A stretch of DNA of 49,287 nt from Flavobacteriaceae bacterium. GTDB taxonomy: Bacteria > Bacteroidota > Bacteroidia > Flavobacteriales > Flavobacteriaceae. The position numbers and the translations under genes are program-made. Shown here in pieces: positions 1 through 8,842 of the stretch. Under the pieces are notes generated by a model. That model did no database searches, had not been told where the DNA came from, and saw only the letters and a program-made list of their open reading frames with translations. Location: positions 3,791 to 53,077 of the forward strand of contig JAESRX010000016.1 in the NCBI GenBank assembly GCA_016764435.1, in the 5' to 3' direction. How positions within the stretch are numbered: position 1 is the first letter of the stretch; each line of letters opens with the position of its first letter.

Positions 1-9
1 ATTTTAATT

Positions 10-391
10 ATGAGAATTGTTTTTGGAGAATATGTTCCTAGTAGAGAAAAAACAGAATACGGAAAAGTAGTAACCGTAGGAGTGTTTTTTGACGGTACAT
101 TAAATAACCATAAAAACACACGTGCTCGTAAGGCATCGGGATTAGTGATGAAAAATGACCCCAACCCCACTTTAAGCACCACAATAAATAAAGAAGGAAC
201 TATCGAAAAGAGCACAGGGAATTACAGCTTTTAATAAAGAAAAAGATGACAGTTATTTTAATGAGGAATCGAATGTTTCTAGGTTAGAATGATTTTATAA
301 AAAAGATGATACGGAAGTCTTAAAAGTATCTATTGAAGGGGATACTTTTTTTAGTAAAACCATAGGGGGTTTTACTAGAGGCGGCTATTAT
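10..391 (+). pseudogene. Decayed DUF2235 / Tle1-like (T6SS phospholipase effector-like) gene, 5' part
   Basis: An open stretch from the ATG at 10 runs 74 codons and contains the nucleotide-elbow-like start of the DUF2235/Tle1 alpha/beta-hydrolase family (VGVFFDGTLNN, about residues 23-33). It stops at TAA 232. Similarity continues past the stop if one A near 220 is removed and one restored near 241, giving a segment with EESNVSRLE. A TGA at 289 and an extra A in the A7 run at 298-304 break it again; the last readable part (GDTFFSKTIGG) ends near 391, where group II intron sequence begins. The catalytic Ser/Asp/His portion is missing. In this family such proteins are often type VI secretion phospholipase effectors or Rhs-linked hydrolases; that role is known for the family, not shown here. 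No type VI genes are visible in the window. Certainty is good for a broken gene, moderate for the family. Confidence 0.7.
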
Positions 392-698
392 GGTCGGACT
401 ATGCCACTGATAAATTAGGAGCGCTAAAAGTAAAAAAGAGGACCTATAAAAGCATCGTAGAAATAGTCCAACGGTTGAATCCGATGGTTTTAGGTTGGAT
501 GAATTATTATGGAAGATATGGGTTTCAATGTTACATAAAGAATTCTGACTACTAAATCAACGATTCATAAGATGTGGGAGAAAAAGGTGTACACGTTACA
601 AAAATAGTATAAATCGAGCAAGTAAATGCTTGTAACGAGTACAAAAATAATATCGATACTTGTTTTATCATTGGCAATTTAGCTTAGGCTATAGTTAG
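391..698 (+). pseudogene. Group II intron reverse transcriptase/maturase, C-terminal remnant
   Basis: Reading from 391 gives a typical maturase X-domain segment: RTYKSIVEIVQRLNP then GWMNYYGRYGF, corresponding to the LNPxxxGWxNYY signature of intron-encoded proteins. A TAA at about 553 and several frame changes follow; the usual C-terminal end (YLFYHWQF in another frame) can still be read before TAG 696-698. All of the reverse transcriptase catalytic domain is absent, so this is a non-functional leftover. It sits directly behind the broken DUF2235-like gene and directly before intron domains V and VI, in the order expected for the 3' end of a group II intron. Confidence 0.75.
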
Positions 699-718
699 TA
701 ATAGATTTGTATAACAAT

Positions 719-792
719 AGCTGTGTGAAGGGAGACTATCAAGTACAGTTCAGTAGAGAGGTTTAAGGTGAAATTTCCTTTATCTACTCGAT
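719..792 (+). ncRNA. Group II intron domains V and VI (3' end remnant)
   Basis: Bases 719-724 (AGCTGT) pair with ACAGTT at about 745-750 to give a domain V-like hairpin carrying the AGC triad. Bases 752-757 (AGTAGA) pair with TCTACT at 783-788 to form a domain VI-like stem, followed by the CTACTCGA that commonly ends these introns. It lies 20 bases after the maturase remnant stop. The 5' half of the intron is not visible, so the ribozyme cannot splice. The exact 3' boundary is uncertain by a few bases. Confidence 0.7.
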
Positions 793-829
793 GCCAGTCA
801 GTTGTGTTTAATTTGAATAAAAATAACCT

Positions 830-2224
830 ATGAAATTAATATTTAGCATTTTTAGTTTTTTATTGATTGTAACATCCTCGTATAGTCAAATAGAGAAAAG
901 TTCTTTACAATATAAAGTCATTGAATTAGATTCTGAGTATTTCCCAAATGAAAAACGAACTATTAAAATATTCTTACCTAAAGGATATGATACGACCAAA
1001 AAACATCCAATAATATATACATTAGATGGAGATGCATTATTTGATATGACATCTAATTACGTTAAACAATTGAGTAAAACAGTTATTCAAAATGATTATG
1101 ATTATGGGTTTGACGTGATTCCTCAATCTATTGTTGTCGGAATATTTCATAAGAATAGAGGTTATGAAACAACACCAAATTTTAGTAAATATTCAAATGG
1201 AGATGAAACAGTCTACAAAGAAGGTTCAGAGAAGTTAAAGAATTTTTTATTTAAAGAAGTCGTTCCTTTTATCAATTCAAATTATAAAACTTCAGGGTAC
1301 AATTCCATAATTGGTCATTCAAACACGGCTCATTTTGTTATGTGTTTACCTTTACAAAAAAACAACCCTTTTAATGGTATTATTTCAATGTCATTAAGTG
1401 GAGACTCTAAGATCTTTAAGAATAAAATAAAAACCTATTTAGAAAGAAATAACAACACTAATATTTTTATTGGTTATGGTTCTAAGGATTTTGGCTTTAA
1501 TGAATTTGCAAAATATATTGAATCTAGCGAAGTCTCAAAAGACAATTTAAAAATAAGGAAATATAATGCTAATCATAATGAAATGCCTGCATTGTCCTTA
1601 GTTAATGGATTAAAATTTTTATTTAAAGAATATCGAAATATTGATAATTTCAATCAAGAATCTACAAAAAAAGAATTTGACATTAAACAGTATCTTAAGG
1701 AATATCAGAGGAAAAATCTAAGTTGCTACGGTATTGAGACCAAAATGAAAGAAGATGATTTTTATTCTCTCCTTGATTTAAGTATTATTTCAAAAAACAA
1801 AAAAGTATTTAATCAAATAGTAGATTATGAATTAGAAGTCAATAAGAATCCAATACAAAATCATATGTTATTTGTTTACAATAAACAATTAGGTGACTTT
1901 AAAAAAGCAGAAATAATTGCTTATAATATACTCGAAAGTAAAATTGATTTTGATAACAGAGTTTTAAATGGTCAATTAGAATCTTATTACTCCTTTTTTA
2001 TTAAAGATTTGAAAGAACCAAAAAAGGCAATTAATTTCTTTAAAAACGGAAAAGTTAAATTCCCAAAACACGAATTAGAATATCGTTATTTTATAGCGAA
2101 AGCATCAATAGAAAATAATTACAAAAAACGTTTAGGAAAGACGAACTTAAAATACTGTATTAAAAATTATAAACAGAATAAGTATTTTACTAAATTTGAT
2201 TTAGATAAATTAAGAAAAGAATAA
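830..2224 (+). CDS. Secreted alpha/beta-hydrolase, putative esterase (Fes/COG2819-like)
   Basis: 464 residues with a cleavable signal peptide (hydrophobic residues 4-18, cleavage near SYS-Q at 19-20), so an exported protein. The N-terminal half resembles the putative esterase fold that includes enterochelin and S-formylglutathione esterases: RTIKIFLPKGYD, then PIIYTLDGD about 60-68, then IIGHSNTAH at 160-168 with Ser164 as the likely nucleophile. The elbow is GHSNT instead of the usual GHSxGG, so activity is plausible but not certain. A His in NANHNEMPAL is a candidate catalytic base. Residues from about 280 to the end are helical and resemble tetratricopeptide-like repeats, an arrangement seen in Bacteroidota homologues. 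It stands alone between an intron remnant and a long gene-free region. Substrate unknown. Confidence 0.7.
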   Translation: MKLIFSIFSFLLIVTSSYSQIEKSSLQYKVIELDSEYFPNEKRTIKIFLPKGYDTTKKHPIIYTLDGDALFDMTSNYVKQLSKTVIQNDYDYGFDVIPQSIVVGIFHKNRGYETTPNFSKYSNGDETVYKEGSEKLKNFLFKEVVPFINSNYKTSGYNSIIGHSNTAHFVMCLPLQKNNPFNGIISMSLSGDSKIFKNKIKTYLERNNNTNIFIGYGSKDFGFNEFAKYIESSEVSKDNLKIRKYNANHNEMPALSLVNGLKFLFKEYRNIDNFNQESTKKEFDIKQYLKEYQRKNLSCYGIETKMKEDDFYSLLDLSIISKNKKVFNQIVDYELEVNKNPIQNHMLFVYNKQLGDFKKAEIIAYNILESKIDFDNRVLNGQLESYYSFFIKDLKEPKKAINFFKNGKVKFPKHELEYRYFIAKASIENNYKKRLGKTNLKYCIKNYKQNKYFTKFDLDKLRKE

Positions 2225-2709
2225 AAACTAAGCACAATAATTAAGCGTTCGTGCGGTGCGTAGCACTCAGCATGAATACGCTGTTGACTATACCGGGTAA
2301 AAAAGATGTTATTATGGGGATTGTGTAAAGATGATTGAGTATCTAAAGACTCCTTGGTTTTCTGAAATAACGATGCCAATATCTAGCTATTAAAATTACG
2401 TGGGTCTGTCCTGTTGACTATACCATTTAAAAAGAGGATACTATAAGTGCTTCGTGTTATTAATTACTGGGATAGCAACAACTGACGCTAATAGATACCT
2501 CCTGTTTTTAGATCATTTACTCTTACTTTCATAAGCGTCTCTTTGTACTTTTTTTAGATACTGATTTTCGTTGGGAATCAGTATTTACTGATTTGTTTTC
2601 AGGTGTTTAGGTTCTTTAATAGTTGCCCTTTTTTAATGAGGGATTTTAACTGTTTGAAGTTTTTGGTTTTATTTCTAATATATGACATGCTTACATTGTT
2701 GTTTCTTTG
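2225..2709. other. Gene-free stretch with a 14-bp direct repeat and a 9-bp hairpin
   Basis: No credible coding region was found. CTGTTGACTATACC occurs at 2281-2294 and again at 2411-2424, 130 bp apart, and may mark remains of a mobile element. A perfect 9-bp inverted repeat, ATACTGATT/AATCAGTAT, lies at 2558-2566 and 2576-2584 with a 9-base loop. It has no following T-run, so it is not a convincing terminator. Confidence 0.5.
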
Positions 2710-2806
2710 TTTGCGTTAGGGATAGGAGCGGTTACCCTGCAACTTTTTTTTCTTCTAAAAAGTGAAGCGTATGAGCGTATAGCCCGACCCTTGGGGAACG
2801 CCCAAA
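2710..2806 (+). repeat. Structured intergenic element of a type recurrent in Flavobacteriaceae
   Basis: The element begins with GCGTTAGGG (2713-2721) and ends with CCCTTGGGGAACGC (2788-2801). GCGTT pairs with AACGC and AGGG with CCCT, leaving a TGGGG bulge and closing a loop of about 65 bases. From memory, similar elements (GCGTTAGGGAT, then AGCGG, then TAGCCCGACCC and GGGAACGCC) recur between genes in many flavobacterial genomes; this was not searched. Only one copy was seen here. Strand is chosen by the usual reading direction of the motif. Function unknown. Confidence 0.45.
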
Positions 2807-2836
2807 TAATCCCAATGTGTATTATTGTGACGAAGT

Positions 2837-2860
2837 AGGGGCGAATCTAAATTCGCCCCT
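2837..2860. repeat. Perfect 10-bp inverted repeat downstream of the TonB receptor gene
   Basis: AGGGGCGAAT and ATTCGCCCCT are separated by CTAA. The hairpin is GC-rich against an AT-rich background and lies 45 bases beyond the stop of the minus-strand receptor gene. It lacks a T-run on either strand, so it is either an mRNA 3'-end stabilising hairpin or a small repeat element rather than a classical terminator. Confidence 0.5.
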
Positions 2861-2904
2861 GATACTCCTTGCTTTGTTACTTTTCAGCAAGTAAATGATG
2901 ATTT

Positions 2905-5451
2905 TTATATTTTAATGGCGATTCTAGCATAGTAGAATGCTCCTGAAAACCCCATTTGAACTGGGTCCCATAAACCACCGGATTCTGTTTCTGTATCTTG
3001 TATGTCTGGGTAAATGTTGAAAATATTATTTGCTCCCATGGTAAGTTTTATCCGATTACAAAGTGGATATGTTGCGCTAAAATCTGTTGTGATTTTGGGA
3101 CTATAGGTGTCTATGGTATCTAGCCAGTCTATGAGTTCAACTTTTCCGAAACGTGTAAACCTTAGATTTGTACTTAATTTTTTATATTCATAGGAGGTGT
3201 TTAAACTGAATTTATTGTTTGGAGCAGAAGCCAATAAAAAGTATTTTTCTCTAAGACCAAAAAAAGTATCTTCTTTTCCTTTTAGTTTCTCATTTACGTG
3301 TACATCTCCTAGCTCCATGTTATTTATGTTTCCTACTAAATTTACCCCTAATTTTGAATTTCCGAATGTAGTATTATAGGAGAGGACGATATCTATACCT
3401 ATTGTTTTTGTGTCGAGTGCATTGGAAAAAAATTGGGCATTGCTTACTCCTAGGATTAATCCTGAGGCATCAAAACCTCCAGAAAGTACAATTCTGTCTT
3501 TAATAGCCGCATAATATCCGTCTATGGTAGCGCTAAAACGACCTTGGTTATAGGTGAATCCAGCACCAATACTCAAGGCTGTTTCTTCTTTTAATTTTTC
3601 GATACCAAAGGCTTCTGCTAAGGCACTTTCGTTATTCGCAATGATGGTTTCCTGTGCGACTCCTCCTTGAAAATCAGTAATGGTTGTATTGTAGAAACGT
3701 TGCGCTAATGAGGGCGCCCTAAATCCGGTAGAAATAGAGGTCCTAAACGCTAGGGCGTCTGTAAATGCTTGTCTAAAAGCTAATTTTGCGGTGAGGGTAC
3801 TTCCGAAATCATTGTAGTTTTCATATCTAATGGCGATGGCGGTGGTTGTTTTTTCGCTGAAATCTATTTCAGTGTCGACATATACGGCGATATTATTTCT
3901 AGATTCATCTGTTATGTTTACTTCTTGAAATCCGGGAAATCCTTGAGATCCAGAGGCATAATTCTCATCATAATTTTTATAAGATTTTTCTTCACCAGCG
4001 AAAATCTTAAAATTTTCAACTCTAAATTCTGCTCCCATGGCAATATTTAAACCAGCAAGGGTGTTTTCGAAATATTTAGAAAAGTCTACGCTTGTGGTGT
4101 TCTGTAAAAATTGATGTCCTCCTGCATCAAAGGTTGTTGGAGATGCTTCTTGTAGAGAGGCATTTAGGGTGTTTTTAATGGTGTATATAAATTTGTTTTG
4201 TCCGATGGTGTTATTAAGGTCCACATCCCAGCCTCCAAGATTGGTTCGGATTCCTACGGAAGCGGAAAAATCAGTTATAATGGAAGTAATTAATGGATTA
4301 AATCCGTTGGGATAAATTGAGGGAACGTTTCTACTTAAATCGGTAGCGGCCCTGGTCCATGCATAGGATTCGGTATCTTTAACATTATAGCCTCCAAAAG
4401 CATATAAGTCAGTGGTGGAGGTGAGTGGTATTTTAATATTCCCCATTAAATTGACTCCTTTCATGGCGGCATCACCGAATTTTTCTCGATAGATGTCGTA
4501 AGTAGTTGGATCGGCAGGTCTGTTAGTAAAATCTTTAGAAACGAGGTCGAGTGTGAAATTTGCAAAACCTGTTTCTTTTATTTTGAAACCGTAATTTGCT
4601 GTTGCTTGTAGAATGAGTCCATCCCTGTTTTTATCTGTTTTTATAGGGTATTTACTTGGAGGAATGGCATTGCTTATTCCGGTGGTGATACTCCCTGTAA
4701 ATTCATTGACATTGTCTTTTAGTACAATATTTATAACTCCAGCAATGGCATCTGATCCATATTGGGCGGAAGCACCATCACGCAACACTTCGATCCGTTT
4801 TATAGCGCCGGCGGGAATGGTATTTAGGTCGGTTCCTGTATTTCCACGTCCTCGGGTTCCGTAGACATTTATTAAGGAAGATTGATGCCTTCTTTTTCCA
4901 TTAATTAACACTAATGTTTGATCGGGACCTAGGCCACGTAGCGTGGCAGGGACTATATGATCTGCTCCATCTGAACCGGATTGTTTATTAGCATTAAATG
5001 ATGGTGCGGCAAATTGTAATAATTCATTTACTTCTACAACCCCCGTTTTACTGCTTAATTCAGCGACATCTATAATGTCTACAGCAACAGTTGTTTCTGT
5101 GGCTGTTCTTCGTTTACTTCTAGAGCCTACTATTTGTATTTCATTTAATTGTTGCCCTCCTAACAATATAAAATTATGGGTAGGATTCACTACTTTAACG
5201 TGAACACTGCTATATCCTATATAACTACAGGTGAGTGTTTCTCCTTTTTTTACTTGAAGGGTATATGTCCCTTCAAAATTACTTGTGGTCCCATTATTAG
5301 TTCCTTGTACCGTGATAGTGGCACCGGGTAATACTTCCCCTTGATTGTCTTTTACCACACCTGTAACTGTGATTTGTGAAATTGCAATAGTCGTAATGAA
5401 AACGAATAAAAGCAATAGGATAGTTCTTCTTTTCATAGATTTGTTGTTCAT
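2905..5451 (-). CDS. TonB-dependent outer membrane receptor with carboxypeptidase-like N-domain
   Basis: 848 residues. A signal peptide (two possible Met starts at 1 and 6, hydrophobic core 11-23, cleavage near AIS-Q) is followed by a carboxypeptidase D-like regulatory domain at about 28-95 (TGVVKDNQGEVLPGATI), which Bacteroidota receptors carry. The plug domain follows at about 115-250 (VLINGKRRHQSS, VLRDGASAQYGSDAIAGVIN), then a 22-strand-type barrel to the C-terminus, ending in an aromatic-rich strand. No susD-like partner, sigma/anti-sigma pair or transport ATPase lies next to it, so it is more likely a stand-alone receptor for an iron complex, vitamin or peptide than a SusC glycan system. 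The substrate cannot be read from the sequence. It diverges from ychF. Confidence 0.9.
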   Translation of the reverse strand: MNNKSMKRRTILLLLFVFITTIAISQITVTGVVKDNQGEVLPGATITVQGTNNGTTSNFEGTYTLQVKKGETLTCSYIGYSSVHVKVVNPTHNFILLGGQQLNEIQIVGSRSKRRTATETTVAVDIIDVAELSSKTGVVEVNELLQFAAPSFNANKQSGSDGADHIVPATLRGLGPDQTLVLINGKRRHQSSLINVYGTRGRGNTGTDLNTIPAGAIKRIEVLRDGASAQYGSDAIAGVINIVLKDNVNEFTGSITTGISNAIPPSKYPIKTDKNRDGLILQATANYGFKIKETGFANFTLDLVSKDFTNRPADPTTYDIYREKFGDAAMKGVNLMGNIKIPLTSTTDLYAFGGYNVKDTESYAWTRAATDLSRNVPSIYPNGFNPLITSIITDFSASVGIRTNLGGWDVDLNNTIGQNKFIYTIKNTLNASLQEASPTTFDAGGHQFLQNTTSVDFSKYFENTLAGLNIAMGAEFRVENFKIFAGEEKSYKNYDENYASGSQGFPGFQEVNITDESRNNIAVYVDTEIDFSEKTTTAIAIRYENYNDFGSTLTAKLAFRQAFTDALAFRTSISTGFRAPSLAQRFYNTTITDFQGGVAQETIIANNESALAEAFGIEKLKEETALSIGAGFTYNQGRFSATIDGYYAAIKDRIVLSGGFDASGLILGVSNAQFFSNALDTKTIGIDIVLSYNTTFGNSKLGVNLVGNINNMELGDVHVNEKLKGKEDTFFGLREKYFLLASAPNNKFSLNTSYEYKKLSTNLRFTRFGKVELIDWLDTIDTYSPKITTDFSATYPLCNRIKLTMGANNIFNIYPDIQDTETESGGLWDPVQMGFSGAFYYARIAIKI

Positions 5452-5597
5452 AGTTCGGTTACAATATAGTAAAATTAAACATACTGTAATTGTAAAATAG
5501 GTTTGAGCTATTTTGAAGTTGTCTTTTTAATGGGCTTGGCTATTTTTTAAAAGTTTTAGGATGAAAAATAGCATTAGAATAATAGTTTTGAAAACGC

Positions 5598-5605
5598 TAT
5601 ATTTG
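5598..5605 (+). promoter_or_regulatory. Probable ychF promoter, -7 element TATATTTG
   Basis: TATATTTG fits the Bacteroidota -7 consensus TAnnTTTG and lies 20 bases upstream of the ychF ATG, implying a short leader. No good TTG -33 element is seen at the usual distance. Confidence 0.5.
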
Positions 5606-5625
5606 CACCGCAAAAAATTTTATTT

Positions 5626-6720
5626 ATGAAGGCAGGTATTGTAGGATTACCAAATGTTGGAAAGTCAACATTGTTTAATTGTTTATCAAATGCAAAAGCA
5701 CAAAGTGCAAATTTTCCATTTTGTACCATTGAACCGAATATAGGAGTAGTGAATGTTCCAGATCCTCGTTTGGAGAAATTAGAAGAATTGGTAAACCCAG
5801 AGCGTGTATTGCCTGCAACAGTAGATATCGTTGATATTGCTGGATTGGTGAAAGGAGCGAGTAAAGGTGAAGGATTAGGAAATCAATTTTTAGGAAATAT
5901 CCGAGAAACTGATGCTATTATCCATGTGATACGTTGTTTTGATAATGATAATATTATCCACGTGGACACGACTATAGATCCTGTGAGAGATAAAGAAACT
6001 ATTGATATCGAATTGCAATTAAAGGATTTAGATACGGTAGATAAAAAATTAGAGAAAGTAAAACGTGCCTCTAGAACGGGGAATAAAGAAGCACAAGCGG
6101 AAGAAGTAGCTTTACTAAAGGTAAAGACTGGTTTAGAAGCTTTAGTTTCTGTGAGAGCTATTGAGTTGACAGGAAAAGAACGTGAAGAGTACATTGCTCC
6201 ATTGCAGTTAATTACGGACAAACCTGTGTTATATGTGTGTAATGTGGACGAGAAATCTGCAGTGAATGGGAATGATTATGTGACGGCTGTCAAGGAAGCA
6301 GTGAAAGATGAAAACGCAGAAGTAATTATCTTAGCGGTAGGAACAGAAGCTGATATTACAGAATTAGAATCGTACGAGGAACGTCAAATGTTTTTAGAAG
6401 ACATAGGATTGTCTGAGCCAGGAGCCTCTGTTTTAATTAGGTCTGCTTATAAATTATTGAATTTACAAACGTATTTTACTGCCGGTGTAAAAGAAGTAAG
6501 AGCCTGGACTATTAATGTTGGGAATACAGCTCCTCAAGCAGCAGGTGTTATTCATACAGATTTTGAAAAAGGATTTATTCGTGCAGAAGTTATCGCTTAC
6601 GAAGACTTTGTGACTTATAAAACAGAAGCGAAAGTAAAAGAAGCAGGTAAAATGAAAGTAGAAGGAAAAGAATACGTTGTAAAAGATGGTGATGTGATGC
6701 ATTTCCGTTTTAACGTATAG
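5626..6720 (+). CDS. ychF: Redox-regulated P-loop ATPase/GTPase YchF (OLA1 family)
   Basis: 364 residues, the normal length for YchF. The P-loop GLPNVGKST is at residues 7-15, the G3 region is DIAGLVKGASKGEG, and the G4 position reads NVDE instead of NKxD, the hallmark that gives the OLA1/YchF branch ATP preference. A coiled-coil insert (about 128-170) and a C-terminal TGS domain (from about 280, KEVRAWTI to GDVMHFRF) complete the family layout. YchF is a cytosolic ribosome-associated ATPase involved in stress responses and translation fidelity. It is transcribed alone: a TAnnTTTG promoter stands in front and a strong terminator begins 21 bases after the stop. Confidence 0.97.
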   Translation: MKAGIVGLPNVGKSTLFNCLSNAKAQSANFPFCTIEPNIGVVNVPDPRLEKLEELVNPERVLPATVDIVDIAGLVKGASKGEGLGNQFLGNIRETDAIIHVIRCFDNDNIIHVDTTIDPVRDKETIDIELQLKDLDTVDKKLEKVKRASRTGNKEAQAEEVALLKVKTGLEALVSVRAIELTGKEREEYIAPLQLITDKPVLYVCNVDEKSAVNGNDYVTAVKEAVKDENAEVIILAVGTEADITELESYEERQMFLEDIGLSEPGASVLIRSAYKLLNLQTYFTAGVKEVRAWTINVGNTAPQAAGVIHTDFEKGFIRAEVIAYEDFVTYKTEAKVKEAGKMKVEGKEYVVKDGDVMHFRFNV

Positions 6721-6741
6721 TAATTTTTATAATAACATTTC

Positions 6742-6771
6742 AAAAAGCCGTTTTTTAAACGGCTTTTTTTT
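6742..6771 (+). terminator. Rho-independent terminator of ychF
   Basis: AAAAAGCCGTTT (6742-6753) pairs perfectly with AAACGGCTTTTT (6757-6768) across a 3-base loop and runs into a T tract. The A/T symmetry would also allow function on the other strand, but no minus-strand gene ends here. Confidence 0.9.
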
Positions 6772-6950
6772 GTGCCCATCCACAATTGGTGCTCTGCCCT
6801 GAGACCTGTCTATTTTTCTCTTTTCTGCCCTTCTTTTTTTCTATCAAAGTCTAGGAGCTCCTTTTTGCCTTTTTTTGTAGCTTTATGAACAGTTTATGGC
6901 TGTTAATAACTATTTAGTGCTGCTTTTTTTTATATTTAGCGGGTAAATAG

Positions 6951-6958
6951 TATTTTTG
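6951..6958 (+). promoter_or_regulatory. Probable parE-parC promoter, -7 element TATTTTTG
   Basis: TATTTTTG matches TAnnTTTG and lies 29 bases upstream of the parE start. No convincing -33 TTG is present. Confidence 0.4.
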
Positions 6959-6987
6959 AATTTGGACAAGATTTTTTAGTGAACTAG

Positions 6988-8841
6988 ATGGCAAAACAAG
7001 CAGCATATACCGAAGATAATATTCGGTCCCTCGATTGGAAAGAACATATTCGTTTAAGACCTGGAATGTATATTGGGAAGTTAGGTGATGGAACATCGCC
7101 CGATGACGGTATTTATATTCTAATAAAAGAGGTCCTGGACAATTCTATTGATGAATTTGTGATGGGGGCTGGAAAAACCATTGAAGTATATGTAAAAGAT
7201 GGAAGCGTTACGGTACGTGATTATGGTCGTGGAATTCCTTTAGGGAAAGTGGTGGATGTGGTCTCCAAAATGAATACAGGAGGTAAATACGATTCTAAGG
7301 CCTTTAAAAAATCTGTAGGATTAAACGGGGTTGGTACCAAGGCTGTAAATGCGCTATCTTCTTATTTTAAAGTTCAGTCATTTAGAGATGGAAAAACAGC
7401 AGCAGCGGAATTTGAACGCGGTGAGTTACTGACAAAAGAAGAGAATCAAGATTCAACGCAACGCAAGGGGACTAAAATTATTTTTAAGCCAGATGGAAAG
7501 ATCTTTCCTGTCTATAAATTTAGAAAGGAATACATTATTAAAATGATTAAGAACTATGTCTATCTGAATAGAGGATTGACCATCGTTTTTAATGGAGAGA
7601 AGTATTTTTCTGAAAATGGATTGAAAGATTTATTGGAGGAAAACATCGCGGAAGAGTTTATGCTATTTCCGATAGTCCACTTAGAAGCAGAAGACATAGA
7701 AATAGCACTTACGTATAGCAAGGCTCAATACAGCGAGGAGTTTCATTCTTTTGTAAATGGGCAACATACGACACAAGGAGGAACCCATCAGAGTGCGTAT
7801 CGCGAAGCGATCGTAAAAACGATTAGAGATTTTTTCGGAAAAAACTACGATGCTTCTGATGTCCGTAAATCCATAGTGACTGCTATCAGTATAAAAGTGA
7901 TGGAACCTATTTTCGAGAGTCAGACTAAAACCAAATTAGGGTCTACTGAAATGGGAGATGGCTTGCCTACAGTCCGTACATTTATCAATGATTTTGTAAA
8001 GACACGACTGGATAATTATCTGCATAAAAATCCAGATACTGCGGCGAAGATTCAACGAAAAATTTTACAAGCAGAGAAGGAACGAAAGGACCTTTCTGGA
8101 ATTCGAAAATTAGCGAGAGAACGCGCTAAAAAATCGAATTTGCACAATAAAAAATTAAGAGATTGCCGGGTTCATTTAGGGGATTTAAAAAAAGAGAATA
8201 GGTTAGATAGCTCCCTGTTTATTACGGAGGGAGATTCGGCGAGTGGTTCCATTACTAAATCCAGAAATGTGAATACACAAGCGGTATTTAGTTTGCGAGG
8301 GAAGCCATTAAATTCTTACAATATGAGTAAGAAAATAGTGTATGAAAATGAAGAATTTAATTTATTGCAAGCAGCGTTAAATATTGAAGACGGCTTGGAA
8401 GAATTACGTTATAATAATATTATTATCGCGACGGATGCGGATGTGGATGGGATGCATATTAGATTGTTAATCATCACGTTTTTTCTACAGTTTTTCCCGG
8501 AATTAATTAAAGAAGGGCATTTGTTTATTTTGGAAACACCGTTGTTCCGTGTCCGAAATAAAAAAGACACCTATTATTGCTATTCGGAAAAAGAACGTGT
8601 AGAAGCCATTAAGAAATTGAGAGGAAAACCAGAAATAACCCGATTTAAGGGACTTGGGGAGATCTCTCCAGATGAATTTGTGCATTTTATAGGCGAAAAT
8701 ATTCGATTAGAGCCGGTCATGTTAGATAAGGAAATATCTATAGAGAAGATGTTAGAATTCTACATGGGAAAAAACACTCCAGATAGACAGAAGTTTATCA
8801 TCAATAATTTAAAAGTGGAACTTGATATAGCAGAAGAATAA
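6988..8841 (+). CDS. parE: DNA topoisomerase IV subunit B (GyrB/ParE ATPase)
   Basis: 617 residues. The GHKL ATPase domain shows EVLDNSIDE (Glu48 as general base, Asn52 for Mg), DYGRGIP at 78-84 and [14 protein letters not shown], followed by the transducer domain with [13 protein letters not shown]. The Toprim domain has EGDSASGS (Glu414) and DADVDGMH (Asp483, 485, 487), with RGKPLN between. Length is near 620, without the long insertion of some GyrB proteins. Together with the adjacent A subunit it forms the A2B2 type II topoisomerase that unlinks daughter chromosomes. Only one base separates its stop from the parC start, so the two are co-transcribed and probably translationally coupled. 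The alternative name gyrB is less likely because the partner is of ParC type. Confidence 0.95.
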   Translation: MAKQAAYTEDNIRSLDWKEHIRLRPGMYIGKLGDGTSPDDGIYILIKEVLDNSIDEFVMGAGKTIEVYVKDGSVTVRDYGRGIPLGKVVDVVSKMNTGGKYDSKAFKKSVGLNGVGTKAVNALSSYFKVQSFRDGKTAAAEFERGELLTKEENQDSTQRKGTKIIFKPDGKIFPVYKFRKEYIIKMIKNYVYLNRGLTIVFNGEKYFSENGLKDLLEENIAEEFMLFPIVHLEAEDIEIALTYSKAQYSEEFHSFVNGQHTTQGGTHQSAYREAIVKTIRDFFGKNYDASDVRKSIVTAISIKVMEPIFESQTKTKLGSTEMGDGLPTVRTFINDFVKTRLDNYLHKNPDTAAKIQRKILQAEKERKDLSGIRKLARERAKKSNLHNKKLRDCRVHLGDLKKENRLDSSLFITEGDSASGSITKSRNVNTQAVFSLRGKPLNSYNMSKKIVYENEEFNLLQAALNIEDGLEELRYNNIIIATDADVDGMHIRLLIITFFLQFFPELIKEGHLFILETPLFRVRNKKDTYYCYSEKERVEAIKKLRGKPEITRFKGLGEISPDEFVHFIGENIRLEPVMLDKEISIEKMLEFYMGKNTPDRQKFIINNLKVELDIAEE

Positions 8842-8842
8842 C

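Noticed and set aside
2167..2379. 70-codon minus-strand frame behind the esterase gene
   Set aside because: It overlaps the esterase C-terminus and the direct-repeat region and shows no protein-like pattern.
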